Source: a virus
DNA length: 44,469 nucleotides
Reading direction: 5' to 3' (one strand)
IMG/VR virus record: IMGVR_UViG_3300025086_000059
Location: 1 to 44,469 of that record
Shown: one piece after another, positions 10,001 through 17,609 of the stretch
Layout of the letters: every line of letters starts with the position of its first letter
How positions within the stretch are numbered: position 1 is the stretch's first letter
Made by a program: the position numbers and the translations under genes
Notes under the pieces: model-generated
Seen by the model: only the letters and a program-made list of their open reading frames with translations
What the model was told of the DNA's origin: nothing
Databases searched by the model: none

Positions 10001-12515
10001 TTAAATTTTTTAACTGAGTATCAATTTTCCCTATCTCTTTATCTATCTTTCCTCTTAACTCAGGAGCAATGGCTTCTCTTTGTCTTTGTAAGATGGCTTT
10101 ATTATATAACAAACCTACAGCTTTTTTTCGACTTTCTGTGTCGAGGTCTTGAGGTACTTTAGGTACTATACCTCTTATGTCTTGTACTGCATCTAACAAA
10201 GACTGCCCTTCTGCTTTATTAATATCACCCTTGTTAATATCATTTTTAATTTTTTGAACATATGCTTTATAGAAAGTACCATCATTACTTATATCTTCAA
10301 AAGTTTCAAACATAGGATCGGATATGGCTGTATAATCTTTACCAACATAACCCGCAGCAACTGCAGGAACTGTACTCATTACCCAACCACCAACAGCTTC
10401 TTGTGCTCCAGCATACATAATTTGTCCAATAGCATCTCTAACTGATTCAGGTGTTTGAAACATGTCTTTCTCTTTGATTTCATTGTAAATCACTTTACCA
10501 CTGATATCAGCTATCTCTTGAGCAACACCAGTTTCAAATTCTGCTAATCCACCTGCCCCAATAATAAGAACTCCTTTTGCTATATCACTTTCTATTTCAT
10601 TTAATACCACTTGTCTAAATGTCAATCCTTGAGTTTGATGTGCACCTTTATATTTTTGTAATCCTTTTAAGACATATTTATTTAGTAAACCTTTTTGATT
10701 CATTACATTCCTCAAACCAAAATACTCTAAAGCTCCTACTGTAACTGCAATTGGAAGGCTTACTGCTTTTCTTTCTGCTTCACTAATATCTGCAAAGTCA
10801 GGATCTCTCATCATTTCATCTCGTAAATGACTATCTACTTGTGCAAACATTTTTGCTGTTCTTCCTACCCAACCACCTGGTCCAATAAAAGCTGGAAGAG
10901 ATTCGGCAAGTCCTAACCATGCTCCACCCCAAAATCCTTCTCTCATCATATCACTATATTCAGCAGTAGTGGATTCATTACCAATAGCCATCATATATCC
11001 CTCTCTAACTAAATTCATCATACCATCTTCAGTAAGCTTACCAATATTATCTTTTAGGTATGAATCAGAGTATCTTGTTCCAGCATCGAGTTGTTTAGTA
11101 GTTATTGAACCATCATCATTAAATTCTATGTTATCATACTTACTGCTTTTTAATACTCTGTCTTCGATATAAGCATTTATTTCACTTATTTGTTCGGGAG
11201 AAAAAGATTGTTTAAATGCTTCAAAACTTTCAAAAGGTTCTTTTATATCATCAGGATTAAAGAAACCTAACTCTTCAGCTCTCTTAGCAAATGACTTTTC
11301 ATATTGAGGTTGACCAAGCATCATGCTAAATGGCATAGCATTTACCATAGCAGTAATACCATAGTCTATATAACTCTCAGACATTCTTGATATACCATAA
11401 GTAATACCATTCCATGTAGCTCCTAAGAAACTACCCTTTTTAGCTTTCATCTCAGAGTATTTACCCACCAACATATCTATCTCATACCCTCTATTTGTTA
11501 GTGACGCATCCTGTGCATACAAATCTGCTTTTTCACCATCTAACATTACTCTTGCTTGTTCTAAGTCTTTTAAGAATCTTTGACCAATATCTGTATTGAT
11601 TTGTTCTTGAGTTAGACTGTCTGCTTGTGCCTTTTTTTGTAGATATACTCTTCTCTTTTTTATATAAGCTTGTACTCTGTTATTAAATGCTTCTGCTTCA
11701 ATGTTTAGTATTTTAAACTGGTTTTCAACTTCGGCATCACTTTGAAGTAATCTGTCTTTTACTGCTAAATTTTTTTCGGTTTTTTCAAACCTGGTATCTA
11801 CCTTTTGATACTTTCTAATAAAGTCTTGGATATCTTTTGCAGCTTGAAGGTTTTTTGCTTCATCTTTGTTATCTACCTTAACTTTGATTTCGTAAGGCTT
11901 ACCAGTGGTAGGATCGATTTGGTCTGAAGAAATTTTAACGAAGTCCCTAAATATTTCTGCTTGGTCAAACTTAAAGCCATATCTTTCAAATCTGTAGGCT
12001 AAGTCAGGAACTAACTCTTCCTCATCTTGTGCTAATAATTCGGGTGTAATATTGTTAAGTGCATTCTCAAAAGGATCTGCACTTATCTTTTGTTCCTCTT
12101 GTTGTAGCTCATCATATTCTTGGAATGTTTCTTTGTCTACTTCTCCTTCATTTATACTAAATGATTCCTCATCAAATTCAATACTTTCTCCTTCTGAAGG
12201 TTGGGAAACAGAAGGTATAGAGGGTGACACTGTACCCTGTTCTTCCGAATCTTCCCCAAGTCCAGCATCGTCCATGCTTTCTGATATAGGATCGTCGGGA
12301 GATAAATCTTTTTTTTTTACCTTCTCAATGAAAAGGTCTAAGGTGTATCTTTTTTGAAATGTGGGGTCTTTCTTTGCTATCCACTCATACATCTTTACTG
12401 CATACTCTTCATTATCCATATTGGTAACGAAGTCTTCCAGCTTGTATCTTCCACTAAAAGAACTATCCTTTGAGTCTATCCATCCATAAAGTTGTTCTAA
12501 ATATTTATTATTCAT
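4011..12515 (-). CDS. Giant polyvalent virion (ejection) protein with zincin, winged helix and embedded beta-class DNA methyltransferase
   Basis: This protein has 2,834 residues. The N-terminus holds two copies of a short motif (residues 5-33 and 37-66: YGWIDSKDSSFSGRY, YEWIAKKDPTFQKRY), then an acidic linker. Hydrophobic, Gly/Ala-rich segments lie at about 520-550 and 640-660, and an acidic low-complexity linker at about 940-1030. A zincin-like site has HEMFH at 1084-1088, with a downstream Glu in EKLAEILG as possible third ligand. A winged helix (about 1235-1285) precedes a complete methyltransferase: DPPY at 1311-1314, then DPFAGSGS at 1465-1472, the beta-class (N4-C or N6-A) order. Long helical regions follow, with hydrophobic segments near 2620-2645 and 2655-2680 and a Lys-rich C-terminus. 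Known polyvalent proteins combine such effector domains and travel with injected DNA. It follows two ejection-like genes, so I infer a capsid cargo protein. Virion location is inference. Confidence 0.85.
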   Translation of the reverse strand: MNNKYLEQLYGWIDSKDSSFSGRYKLEDFVTNMDNEEYAVKMYEWIAKKDPTFQKRYTLDLFIEKVKKKDLSPDDPISESMDDAGLGEDSEEQGTVSPSIPSVSQPSEGESIEFDEESFSINEGEVDKETFQEYDELQQEEQKISADPFENALNNITPELLAQDEEELVPDLAYRFERYGFKFDQAEIFRDFVKISSDQIDPTTGKPYEIKVKVDNKDEAKNLQAAKDIQDFIRKYQKVDTRFEKTEKNLAVKDRLLQSDAEVENQFKILNIEAEAFNNRVQAYIKKRRVYLQKKAQADSLTQEQINTDIGQRFLKDLEQARVMLDGEKADLYAQDASLTNRGYEIDMLVGKYSEMKAKKGSFLGATWNGITYGISRMSESYIDYGITAMVNAMPFSMMLGQPQYEKSFAKRAEELGFFNPDDIKEPFESFEAFKQSFSPEQISEINAYIEDRVLKSSKYDNIEFNDDGSITTKQLDAGTRYSDSYLKDNIGKLTEDGMMNLVREGYMMAIGNESTTAEYSDMMREGFWGGAWLGLAESLPAFIGPGGWVGRTAKMFAQVDSHLRDEMMRDPDFADISEAERKAVSLPIAVTVGALEYFGLRNVMNQKGLLNKYVLKGLQKYKGAHQTQGLTFRQVVLNEIESDIAKGVLIIGAGGLAEFETGVAQEIADISGKVIYNEIKEKDMFQTPESVRDAIGQIMYAGAQEAVGGWVMSTVPAVAAGYVGKDYTAISDPMFETFEDISNDGTFYKAYVQKIKNDINKGDINKAEGQSLLDAVQDIRGIVPKVPQDLDTESRKKAVGLLYNKAILQRQREAIAPELRGKIDKEIGKIDTQLKNLIEGASAVKGTEANIEQEEEITDTQAKQYIEKENKTRVKLGLPPIKMSPKSIEEAKVELKKQRDASKEQSPVQETGEVESQSTEEVAEGVPDPVSESTGTSNQKGKGKVTPKKEAEIEEEVGDIQEFVGETETETEGDVVTPTTELGVQEEVDIETENVTKDGKVKRSKSTTPIETEVEGKFDGIVKFATRAAKAVKRILPKVNIVLHESSENFQKATGKTGRGFYNPTDQTIHVDLTKGSNRTVAHEMFHALLLNSVKTNAQARELTKRMVKAVAKAKGLTKEQKQKIDNFIKNYDTDIQNEEKLAEILGVLADGYTKLDAPTKSRIRQWVEKIAAKLGLDISSFTQSDQDIVDLMNTVAQKIRTGETITQKDVKALKPKKKTQKQKVKDVLGKVEVATIKQITEITGLPEPTVRRILGQGAKSGELSRVAAGVYTLKTKDGKTAAVVQGANALAEIKKLVKEGAKFDMIFLDPPYIIPGARGGNRNLTKYKLISPEQFNEFVGDVVKLLQNPDTPVFFMFSASKSNKKQLAKYYDAFTKNGLKPSSVAAQFGKLDKQGKPKQMFGIPLKEWIFAFSQSGNQRTDMDFSFDREYAFGQDSNYQTAKPVALLEAIIKASTKAGELILDPFAGSGSTAKAAVKTGRSVVTIEENVEQAENIKKEVKQEQQKKKEKGDQLDIFEGREQKESKPIADRYMMSARGFINPRALFDTSKLRRELENIGMRLGTARNEFTGEITGYYFQKVSKRGKPYFYNPYGRQQKDIDKAGSGISNIAELIVKLRETNFNPEAIKKYLLEKKKIATNVVNKLTDASTFVLSRMPESFQKLKGGFLTGVRLFEKISKYKDRLTNTNLTSYGKSIVELQQELEVLQSQKNKKRAIAAKQKEIDNLKAKNPGAKIYKLTNTEIMTKTIEFMRKQPEYIAVKDKKGLSVLQAQMEMQLEKSFYQAPTKDMANQIRLARAVVNMQTKNVKSLERVKSALRNFIRVVFPADMYTKPETLKLVQEVQNATLENIKEVKSKLMDMATTKIVKGLESKIEKLLNKDFAKVEGGRLKAKLVDSQTIKLLEQVKSIFSNVRNIKDNPKKIEALIQKNLDRIGKLQSQSLQNENTFAEIAALEMINDYANTQLEEDSSFEKVAGLNRVFEQLNETVNEGRNTLETQKRRRYHRYLRDIEIAWESITGNKIEMLVPNTNYDPQLPETKSNLKMVVNPDAKNIMKEFQNLTDAKKRQAKSLPARMVNSITGWIKRNQIANIMDLTTLVEYITKTPGRIFGGPFQDITARLVDDASIVHKGFQMEDRAEIETNLQEIYGKGWIGKMENDSLLRDTGIATDLDKYNKAKAEYNRNKTPENKIKMEALQLHLSPYQMAYHLNQYRDPANHASYEAKYGKDYKRVMKEMREYMEANNSEALVLADYMVEQAYPRLYERYNKTYRAVYGMDLPWSKNYGGQIFREGVEPGEINLLADGGGAFAGMAAPSSSKVRSKNKIPIRDMDLMRSFIAYQEQMNWFAAYAPSLNRINKLFRNPNISEAIESQYPDGFYNMILNQIETLNTKGISSTRSEQWLNIATTYFVVGRLGVNPTIFLKQLVSFPTYANDIGYRNWSKNAALSIGEIRTLIKEIMNNSVYIQDRYGKAIIKNLENFVPSSDFESKLTTGTFQKILDGTMWLVKQGDKGAILIGGVPLYKYHKNKIRKENPGLTEQQVIDRAIREFEIATRQTQQSTDLQNRDYTQTRGIFQRTMNMFKTSIRSYLRKEIIYGRNMYKIIRSFGKEGRGTFGQNLRGLFTYHVVLPVFFQYLSAGLPGVLAPWDDEDKTDLTRAALIGNLNALFVMGDILAMFADAITGKPWEADVTDIPFIEQMELLANLVKRIETTEDEEKRKELYQKFFMEDLPGFFGLNLKSLKRYKKNIEQIMKDSSDPKEVLLRLFNFSEFQIKSDEERKRKKPKKMSKSDLKKYFPELYKQIEEKRKMPDDVQDQIDKIKREQKRLREEALEKSS

Positions 12516-12517
12516 AT

Positions 12518-14554
12518 CTATGGTGCTTGATCATCATCTTTTTTCTTTTTCCCTTTATTCTGATTAGCCTGTGTAAATATATCTTGCATTACTTCATCCA
12601 TCGCTGCCATGATGTTATTAGTTCCATTAGGGGATGTCTTACTGTTAAATATAAATGACCTTGTATTTGTAGCACCATTATATGGATTCGTATATGTTAT
12701 AGTAAATTCATTATTACCACCTGATAAATCTGTACCAGTTATCGTGAAGTCACTTGCTACCATATCTATACCAGATTTTTCTAAAGCACTCTGCAGTTCA
12801 CTTGGTATTACGGTTTTCAATTCAGCCAACTGTCCACTATAACTTGAAGAAATTAACTTCTCGTTTATCTTATCTTCATAGGTCATTGCTACTGGATCGC
12901 CTCCACCCTTAGGTATACTTGCTGTTGATTGCTCATTAAATGGTTTGTGGTTCTTCTCAGTATATGCAGGAACATTAGTTCGGGTTTCATCACCAAAGTA
13001 TGTCCCTTCTTCGAAATCAAAACTAAACCCTGATTCGTTAGCTCTTCTTTCTAAATCATCATAAGATAAATCAGTGTAGTCATTCGGTCTCAACTCAGTA
13101 TTAAGTTTTTGATAAATTACTGAATCACTTATCTTTTCATCTGTGTATTGATCATTCTCATCTTTTTTGTATCTATCTATAGTTTTTGTAGTTTCATTAC
13201 CATCCTCATCTACAAAAGTTACTGTAATAAAGTTTTTCTCTCTTGTTATATCAGTAATCTGTACTCCTTCTCCATCCTTACCTAATCTTTTGTTAGCTCT
13301 ATCTTTCAAGTCTTCAACTGATGCACTGAAATCACCTTCACCACCTCCAACAATATTCTTTAAGTCTTGGAAGTAACCTCCAATGTTTTCATTTGTTGAT
13401 GCTTCACTTTTATCTATAGATGATTCATCTGGTTCATAACTTACATTTGTCTTCTCCACCTTCTTACCTAACATTATTTCTAAATTGTCAGATACATTAT
13501 CTTCAATTTTAGTTATAGCCTCATCTCTTGCAGCAGCACTACTAAACTCATATGTCATACCATCCGCCGCATCAGGATTTATTTTAATAAAATATTTTAA
13601 GTCAGTACCACCTTTAGCTTTGAACTCATCTTCACTCATTGCCATAATGTAATTACCATCTAATGTAGCGATGGTATTAGCAATACCTTTTTCACCTTCT
13701 GCAGTTAGTTTTTCAAAAACAATACTTTTTATATCATCAAAATCTGCCTTTATATCTGGATCACTTTCCATCAATCTCACTCCTTCTTCACTCAATACAT
13801 ATGTTCCATCTCTATTTGTTCCTATATATTTTATTAATTTTTCATTGATAAAAGTACCAACTTGATCGGCAAAACCTTTAGCAACATCTGAAACCACATA
13901 TTGATTTCTGTCATTAGTATAATTCATTATAGACCTGGCATTGTTTATAGCCATAAACTTTTCAGGATTTTTAGTAAAATCAGGTATACTTCCATCCTCA
14001 TTTATCTTATACATAAATGCATTCATAGTAACTGGATCAATATATAGCTTGGTGTTTTTTAGTTTACCATATCCACTTGCAGAGTTAAATACCGCTATCT
14101 CATCGGGAGCTGCTAATATCTCTCCATTTTCTCCTACTGCCAACCTCTCAGTGTGAGCATTGTAAGAAGTCCCTAATTCTTTAGTAATAATATTTAACTC
14201 AGACATTTGTCCTTTGACTCTTTCCATCTGAGTTTTATATTCTGTAACAGAGATTGATCCTTTTTTTAATAAACTATTATATGTAGATAATGCTTTACGA
14301 ATTTGATTTGCAGAGGATATAACTTCATCACTCCACTTTCCATCCTGGTTGACTTCAACTTCTGCTAACTGATCGTATAAAGATTGAGTTCTCTCATCAA
14401 TATCAGCTTTTATGTTTTCTCTACGAGTAGCCTCATCTGTAAACAGTTTGGTTACTTTAGTAGACATCTCTTCCCAATTCACATAGGAATCAGGACCTCT
14501 TTCTACATACTTCTGATAATCTGCAGGTTGAAAATTTTTTTCTGATATTGCCAT
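12518..14554 (-). CDS. Putative internal virion / ejection protein
   Basis: This 678-residue protein is soluble, acidic and Asp/Lys/Asn-rich, without enzyme motifs I recognise. The N-terminal ~130 residues look helical and coiled (IDERTQSLYDQLAEVEV). The middle alternates short strands and helices, and the C-terminus ends in a Lys/Asp tail (GKKKKDDDQAP). It lies between the gp14-like gene (11 bases upstream) and the giant polyvalent gene (2 bases downstream). That is the place of the middle internal protein in podoviruses that eject a trio of proteins, as T7 does with gp14, gp15 and gp16. The function is inferred from position and size. Confidence 0.65.
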   Translation of the reverse strand: MAISEKNFQPADYQKYVERGPDSYVNWEEMSTKVTKLFTDEATRRENIKADIDERTQSLYDQLAEVEVNQDGKWSDEVISSANQIRKALSTYNSLLKKGSISVTEYKTQMERVKGQMSELNIITKELGTSYNAHTERLAVGENGEILAAPDEIAVFNSASGYGKLKNTKLYIDPVTMNAFMYKINEDGSIPDFTKNPEKFMAINNARSIMNYTNDRNQYVVSDVAKGFADQVGTFINEKLIKYIGTNRDGTYVLSEEGVRLMESDPDIKADFDDIKSIVFEKLTAEGEKGIANTIATLDGNYIMAMSEDEFKAKGGTDLKYFIKINPDAADGMTYEFSSAAARDEAITKIEDNVSDNLEIMLGKKVEKTNVSYEPDESSIDKSEASTNENIGGYFQDLKNIVGGGEGDFSASVEDLKDRANKRLGKDGEGVQITDITREKNFITVTFVDEDGNETTKTIDRYKKDENDQYTDEKISDSVIYQKLNTELRPNDYTDLSYDDLERRANESGFSFDFEEGTYFGDETRTNVPAYTEKNHKPFNEQSTASIPKGGGDPVAMTYEDKINEKLISSSYSGQLAELKTVIPSELQSALEKSGIDMVASDFTITGTDLSGGNNEFTITYTNPYNGATNTRSFIFNSKTSPNGTNNIMAAMDEVMQDIFTQANQNKGKKKKDDDQAP

Positions 14555-14565
14555 AAAATCTTTTT

Positions 14566-15183
14566 TTAACTACCCATGTATTTCAAAAGTGCATCTAACT
14601 CTTCAGGTGTCAATTCTTTTTTGTCACCATATAGTTTACTTGTTGCACCAGCCACACCGACTAATCCTTTACCCGCTTGTGAAATACCTTGTTGTAAACT
14701 TTGGGCTGCTATTTCTTCTTTATCTGCAGCTTTCATTTCAGCATCTTTAGCTGCACCTACATCCATTGCTATAAGTTGTTGCTTTATGTTTTCTTTTGAA
14801 GTAGCTTTCGTTTGATCTAAACCAAATAAAGCTTCTGCTTTATCTATTCTTGTTTTCTCTGTAGCCTCATTAACTTGGCCAGTTATATTTCCAATACCAG
14901 CAGCAAGGGTTCTTGCATCTCCTTCTTGTAAAGCTTGTATACCAGCAGTAGCCGCTTGATTGGTTTGTCTATATTGTTCATTAAATGCATCTAATGGAAC
15001 TTGAAGTTTTTCGTACACATCTTTCTGTGCATCTCTTCGAGCTTGAGCCATTAATCTATCTGCTTTTTTTTGTGCATCTGCAGCTTGTTTAGATGCTTTT
15101 GCGGACTGACCAAAAGACATAAGCCCACCACCCAAAGATGTGGCTGCTCCGATACCCGCTGCTATTGTAGTAAATCCTGCCAT
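14566..15183 (-). CDS. Internal virion protein, T7 gp14-like (Ala-rich, N-terminal hydrophobic segment)
   Basis: This 205-residue protein begins with a Gly/Ala-rich hydrophobic segment (FTTIAAGIGAATSLGGGL). A long Ala/Gln/Lys coiled-coil region follows (residues about 28-90, ASKQAADAQKKADRLMAQA). The remainder is Ala-rich and helical, with a second Gly-rich patch near 165-185. This composition is typical of small podovirus internal proteins (T7 gp14-like) that insert into the outer membrane during DNA ejection. It opens the set of three ejection-type genes and starts one base after the GNAT stop. The family assignment rests on composition and context, not on a catalytic motif. Confidence 0.65.
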   Translation of the reverse strand: MAGFTTIAAGIGAATSLGGGLMSFGQSAKASKQAADAQKKADRLMAQARRDAQKDVYEKLQVPLDAFNEQYRQTNQAATAGIQALQEGDARTLAAGIGNITGQVNEATEKTRIDKAEALFGLDQTKATSKENIKQQLIAMDVGAAKDAEMKAADKEEIAAQSLQQGISQAGKGLVGVAGATSKLYGDKKELTPEELDALLKYMGS

Positions 15184-15184
15184 T

Positions 15185-15595
15185 CTATATTCTTTTTATT
15201 AATTCGGTACTGTATGCATCACCTTGAGTATAACCTAATTCTTTATATATAGAAACTAAGCTTTTATTTTTAATGAGTGCATAACAAATATATTTACCTA
15301 ATTGTTTTGTTCTTTCTTCTAATGCTAAAATTAATAATTTGATTGCAAGTTTTCTATTTTTCTTATCTTTATATTGAAAATTAGATACTATAAAATCTAT
15401 CCATACAACATTTGAGTTGGTATTATATAAATAACCAGCTACAACTGGTGTGTCTTCATCATAAACCATCAGTCCCCCAGTACCATTCTCTGGTAAAAAA
15501 TCTTGAGGTGGAGGTGTCCATCTCCAATCTTTCCACCACTTACATAATATTTCCTCATAGTCAGTGGTTTTGAGTGGATGTATATTTAATTGCAT
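15185..15595 (-). CDS. GNAT-family N-acetyltransferase-like protein
   Basis: This 136-residue protein has the GNAT strand-helix order. A central beta region (VVAGYLYNTNSNVVWIDFIV, residues 51-70) precedes a helix with Arg81 and Ala84 in the place of the acetyl-CoA pyrophosphate loop. KYICYALIKNKSLVSIYKELGY (101-122) corresponds to the typical late strand, helix and GY motif. Such proteins are frequent in Bacteroidota and other marine phages beside virion genes. Expected chemistry is acetyl transfer from acetyl-CoA to an amine; the substrate is unknown, and the weak RxxGxG/A loop leaves activity in doubt. A TATCTTTGT box ends 6 bases before its ATG, so its mRNA would be nearly leaderless. The ejection genes follow in the same operon. 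Confidence 0.78.
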   Translation of the reverse strand: MQLNIHPLKTTDYEEILCKWWKDWRWTPPPQDFLPENGTGGLMVYDEDTPVVAGYLYNTNSNVVWIDFIVSNFQYKDKKNRKLAIKLLILALEERTKQLGKYICYALIKNKSLVSIYKELGYTQGDAYSTELIKRI

Positions 15596-15601
15596 TATAA
15601 G

Positions 15602-15610
15602 ACAAAGATA
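15602..15610 (-). promoter_or_regulatory. Promoter -7 element TATCTTTGT upstream of GNAT and ejection genes
   Basis: On the minus strand TATCTTTGT matches the Bacteroidota -7 consensus TAnnTTTG and is identical to the boxes at 24279, 24706 and 34750. It lies in the short gap between the genes ending at 15619 and starting at 15595. Transcription would begin about 4-6 bases downstream, essentially at the ATG. A T-rich run lies just upstream; no clear -33 TTG is seen. Confidence 0.6.
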
Positions 15611-15618
15611 ATAAAAAA

Positions 15619-16395
15619 CTATGGATAACTTTTCATCACACTACTTCCGACAGAATATAACTCAACTGGGACAGTTAGTGCATTAGATAAGGTAAACTCC
15701 ATATAATATCCTCTTGCTCCATGTGATTCGGCTACACTATTTTTAATATATGCTATAAATGTATTAGGTGCTGGAACTACTGCACCTGCTATTGTGGTAT
15801 CTAAAGTTATACTAAAATCAGGAGCAGTATTATCTATTTCTATAATCTCCCCTGCTAAGGCTGGTGTACCAGTACCCGCATATGCTAAATCACCTATACT
15901 TATAATACTACCTACTGCAGATGCAAAACTCACTACAGTTGCTGCGGCAGGTCCTACCACTGTTGTACACTGCCCAATACCATTTGCAGATCTTTCTCTC
16001 CAATTTACAACACCATCATTGTTTCTAATAAATGTAAACCACTCTCCTTCTTTCTGTTCAAAGTATGTTCCTAACATAGAACCAGCACTTAAATCTGTAG
16101 CTAATTGAGTACAAGACCACGCTTGATTACTTTCGTAAGACATAGTTTTAAACAACTTAATATCTTTTATAGGTCTTGGGTTGAATACACTTGTTATAGT
16201 AGAAGCATAATCTTGCCCATAATATTCGTTTCTTGTATTATTGGTGTTGTGTCGATATAAATTACCTTCATTAAAAGAATAAAAGTAACTATTCATTCCT
16301 ATCATAAACTCAGGGTAAAACGAATAGAAGGATGGCCATCCACCTCTTCCATCGACTCCTGAATTATTTGTATATGTTAATGTATAAGTTGCCAT
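15619..16395 (-). CDS. Virion protein with muzzle-type GWPSFYSF domain
   Basis: This 258-residue protein carries the pattern GWPSFYSFYPEFMIGMN (residues about 18-34), then YSFNEGNLYRHN and, near 70-85, VFNPRPIKDIKLFKTM. I know this block from the C-terminal region of muzzle/stabilisation-type tail proteins of crAss-like and other Bacteroidota phages. Here it is a separate gene, two genes downstream of the muzzle. The second half is Ala/Gly/Thr-rich beta structure (TTVVGPAAATVVSFASAVG). It most likely forms part of the distal tail. It starts after a TTAAAATT leader, 4 bases from the upstream gene, and precedes the promoter at 15.60 kb. Confidence 0.68.
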   Translation of the reverse strand: MATYTLTYTNNSGVDGRGGWPSFYSFYPEFMIGMNSYFYSFNEGNLYRHNTNNTRNEYYGQDYASTITSVFNPRPIKDIKLFKTMSYESNQAWSCTQLATDLSAGSMLGTYFEQKEGEWFTFIRNNDGVVNWRERSANGIGQCTTVVGPAAATVVSFASAVGSIISIGDLAYAGTGTPALAGEIIEIDNTAPDFSITLDTTIAGAVVPAPNTFIAYIKNSVAESHGARGYYMEFTLSNALTVPVELYSVGSSVMKSYP

Positions 16396-16399
16396 AATT

Positions 16400-17605
16400 T
16401 TAACAAGTTGATTGTGTTGTTACTTCTCCTGCACCTCCAGTTATTCTAATATAATATCTGTTTGGTGAAGTGCCACCTAAATAATAATAACCATCAGATA
16501 GTGCGGCAGTACCTTGTGGGTTTGAATATGCAAAGTCTCCAGTCGTTGGAAGTGCACCATTACCTGTATGATAGTAAGTTTGAGTTGGTACTCCAGGTGT
16601 TGGTCCTCCACACACATCATTAAAGACTCCTGATGAGCTTGATAAATAACTCGTAACACAAGGTGATATACCTCTACATACTCCATCTGTAACATGCATA
16701 TATCTATTTCCACTTATTTTATAATAATTATCTGCCGCGGTGTTTACACCATTAGCATCAGTAAATATCCAGTCAGTTGTCACCGGAGTACCTGGGCTAC
16801 TACCACTCCCTACTGGCATATTGTAATAAGTATTAGTAGTTGCGTCTTGAGCACAAGCTAAATTACTTGATGCAGCTCCCGCACTTCCTTGAAAACTTGT
16901 TAGGGCTGCAGGACATTCTACTGCTATGCTCCAAGCTGTACCACTACAAGGTCCTTCAATAACAAAATCTACAGTCTCAGGTGTTGCATTAGGTTTTGGT
17001 ACAACCATAATACAGTTACCAGGAGGATTATTTGTAAAGGTTACCCCTCCACCTGCTTGATTAGCATAAGGTCCTAAAGTTGCTGGTGTTCCTTGATTTA
17101 CAAAAGTGTTACTACCTGCATCATATAAATAAGTTGTTCCAGTTGTTGTTTGATTATTACTACCATTTGCATTATCCATAGTTAATGTACATGAAGCAGC
17201 AGAGCTTATTTTTCCTACAACACCTTGTAAATATCCTTCGCTTGATGTAGAATACTCGCTTTTTGTTGTTCCATCATATGTCCAAGAACATTTGTCGGGC
17301 ACTGATTGTGGATTAAATGTTACTTTTACTGCTCCTATTGAATTACCTAAATTCATAGATAATAAATATTTTCCAGTACCACCATTACCATTTACACCAC
17401 TACCACAGGGTACACTACAGGAAACACATGCTTGTGGTTGTAATAACACAGGATTACCAGGTCCACCGACTAATTGTCTTATAATGTCGTTTTGTTGATA
17501 ATATCCATTAGGTGCTACTGTAGATAATGTAGCATCAGTGTAAAGCATAGTTGCATTAGCAAAGCTTGTTCCATCAAAATAATATGTTCCTATAGTTCCA
17601 GCCAT
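16400..17605 (-). CDS. Cys-rich modular tail protein (repeated YY...GYY module)
   Basis: This 401-residue protein is built from repeated beta modules of about 50-60 residues. Each has a YY start, a short loop with Asp before a hydrophobic pair, a GYY or NYY turn, and a Thr/Gly strand ending in Cys. Copies begin near the N-terminus (GTYYFDGTSFANATMLYTD), near residue 255 (NTYYNMPVGSG) and near residue 340 (YYHTGNGALPTTGDFAYS). A related module ends the neighbouring muzzle protein. Cys pairs (ACVSCSVPCGSG) are unusual for a cytoplasmic phage protein and may form disulfides in the mature particle. It is probably an exposed tail-tip or adhesin part. The start has TTAAAATT before ATG. Confidence 0.62.
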   Translation of the reverse strand: MAGTIGTYYFDGTSFANATMLYTDATLSTVAPNGYYQQNDIIRQLVGGPGNPVLLQPQACVSCSVPCGSGVNGNGGTGKYLLSMNLGNSIGAVKVTFNPQSVPDKCSWTYDGTTKSEYSTSSEGYLQGVVGKISSAASCTLTMDNANGSNNQTTTGTTYLYDAGSNTFVNQGTPATLGPYANQAGGGVTFTNNPPGNCIMVVPKPNATPETVDFVIEGPCSGTAWSIAVECPAALTSFQGSAGAASSNLACAQDATTNTYYNMPVGSGSSPGTPVTTDWIFTDANGVNTAADNYYKISGNRYMHVTDGVCRGISPCVTSYLSSSSGVFNDVCGGPTPGVPTQTYYHTGNGALPTTGDFAYSNPQGTAALSDGYYYLGGTSPNRYYIRITGGAGEVTTQSTC

Positions 17606-17609
17606 AATT

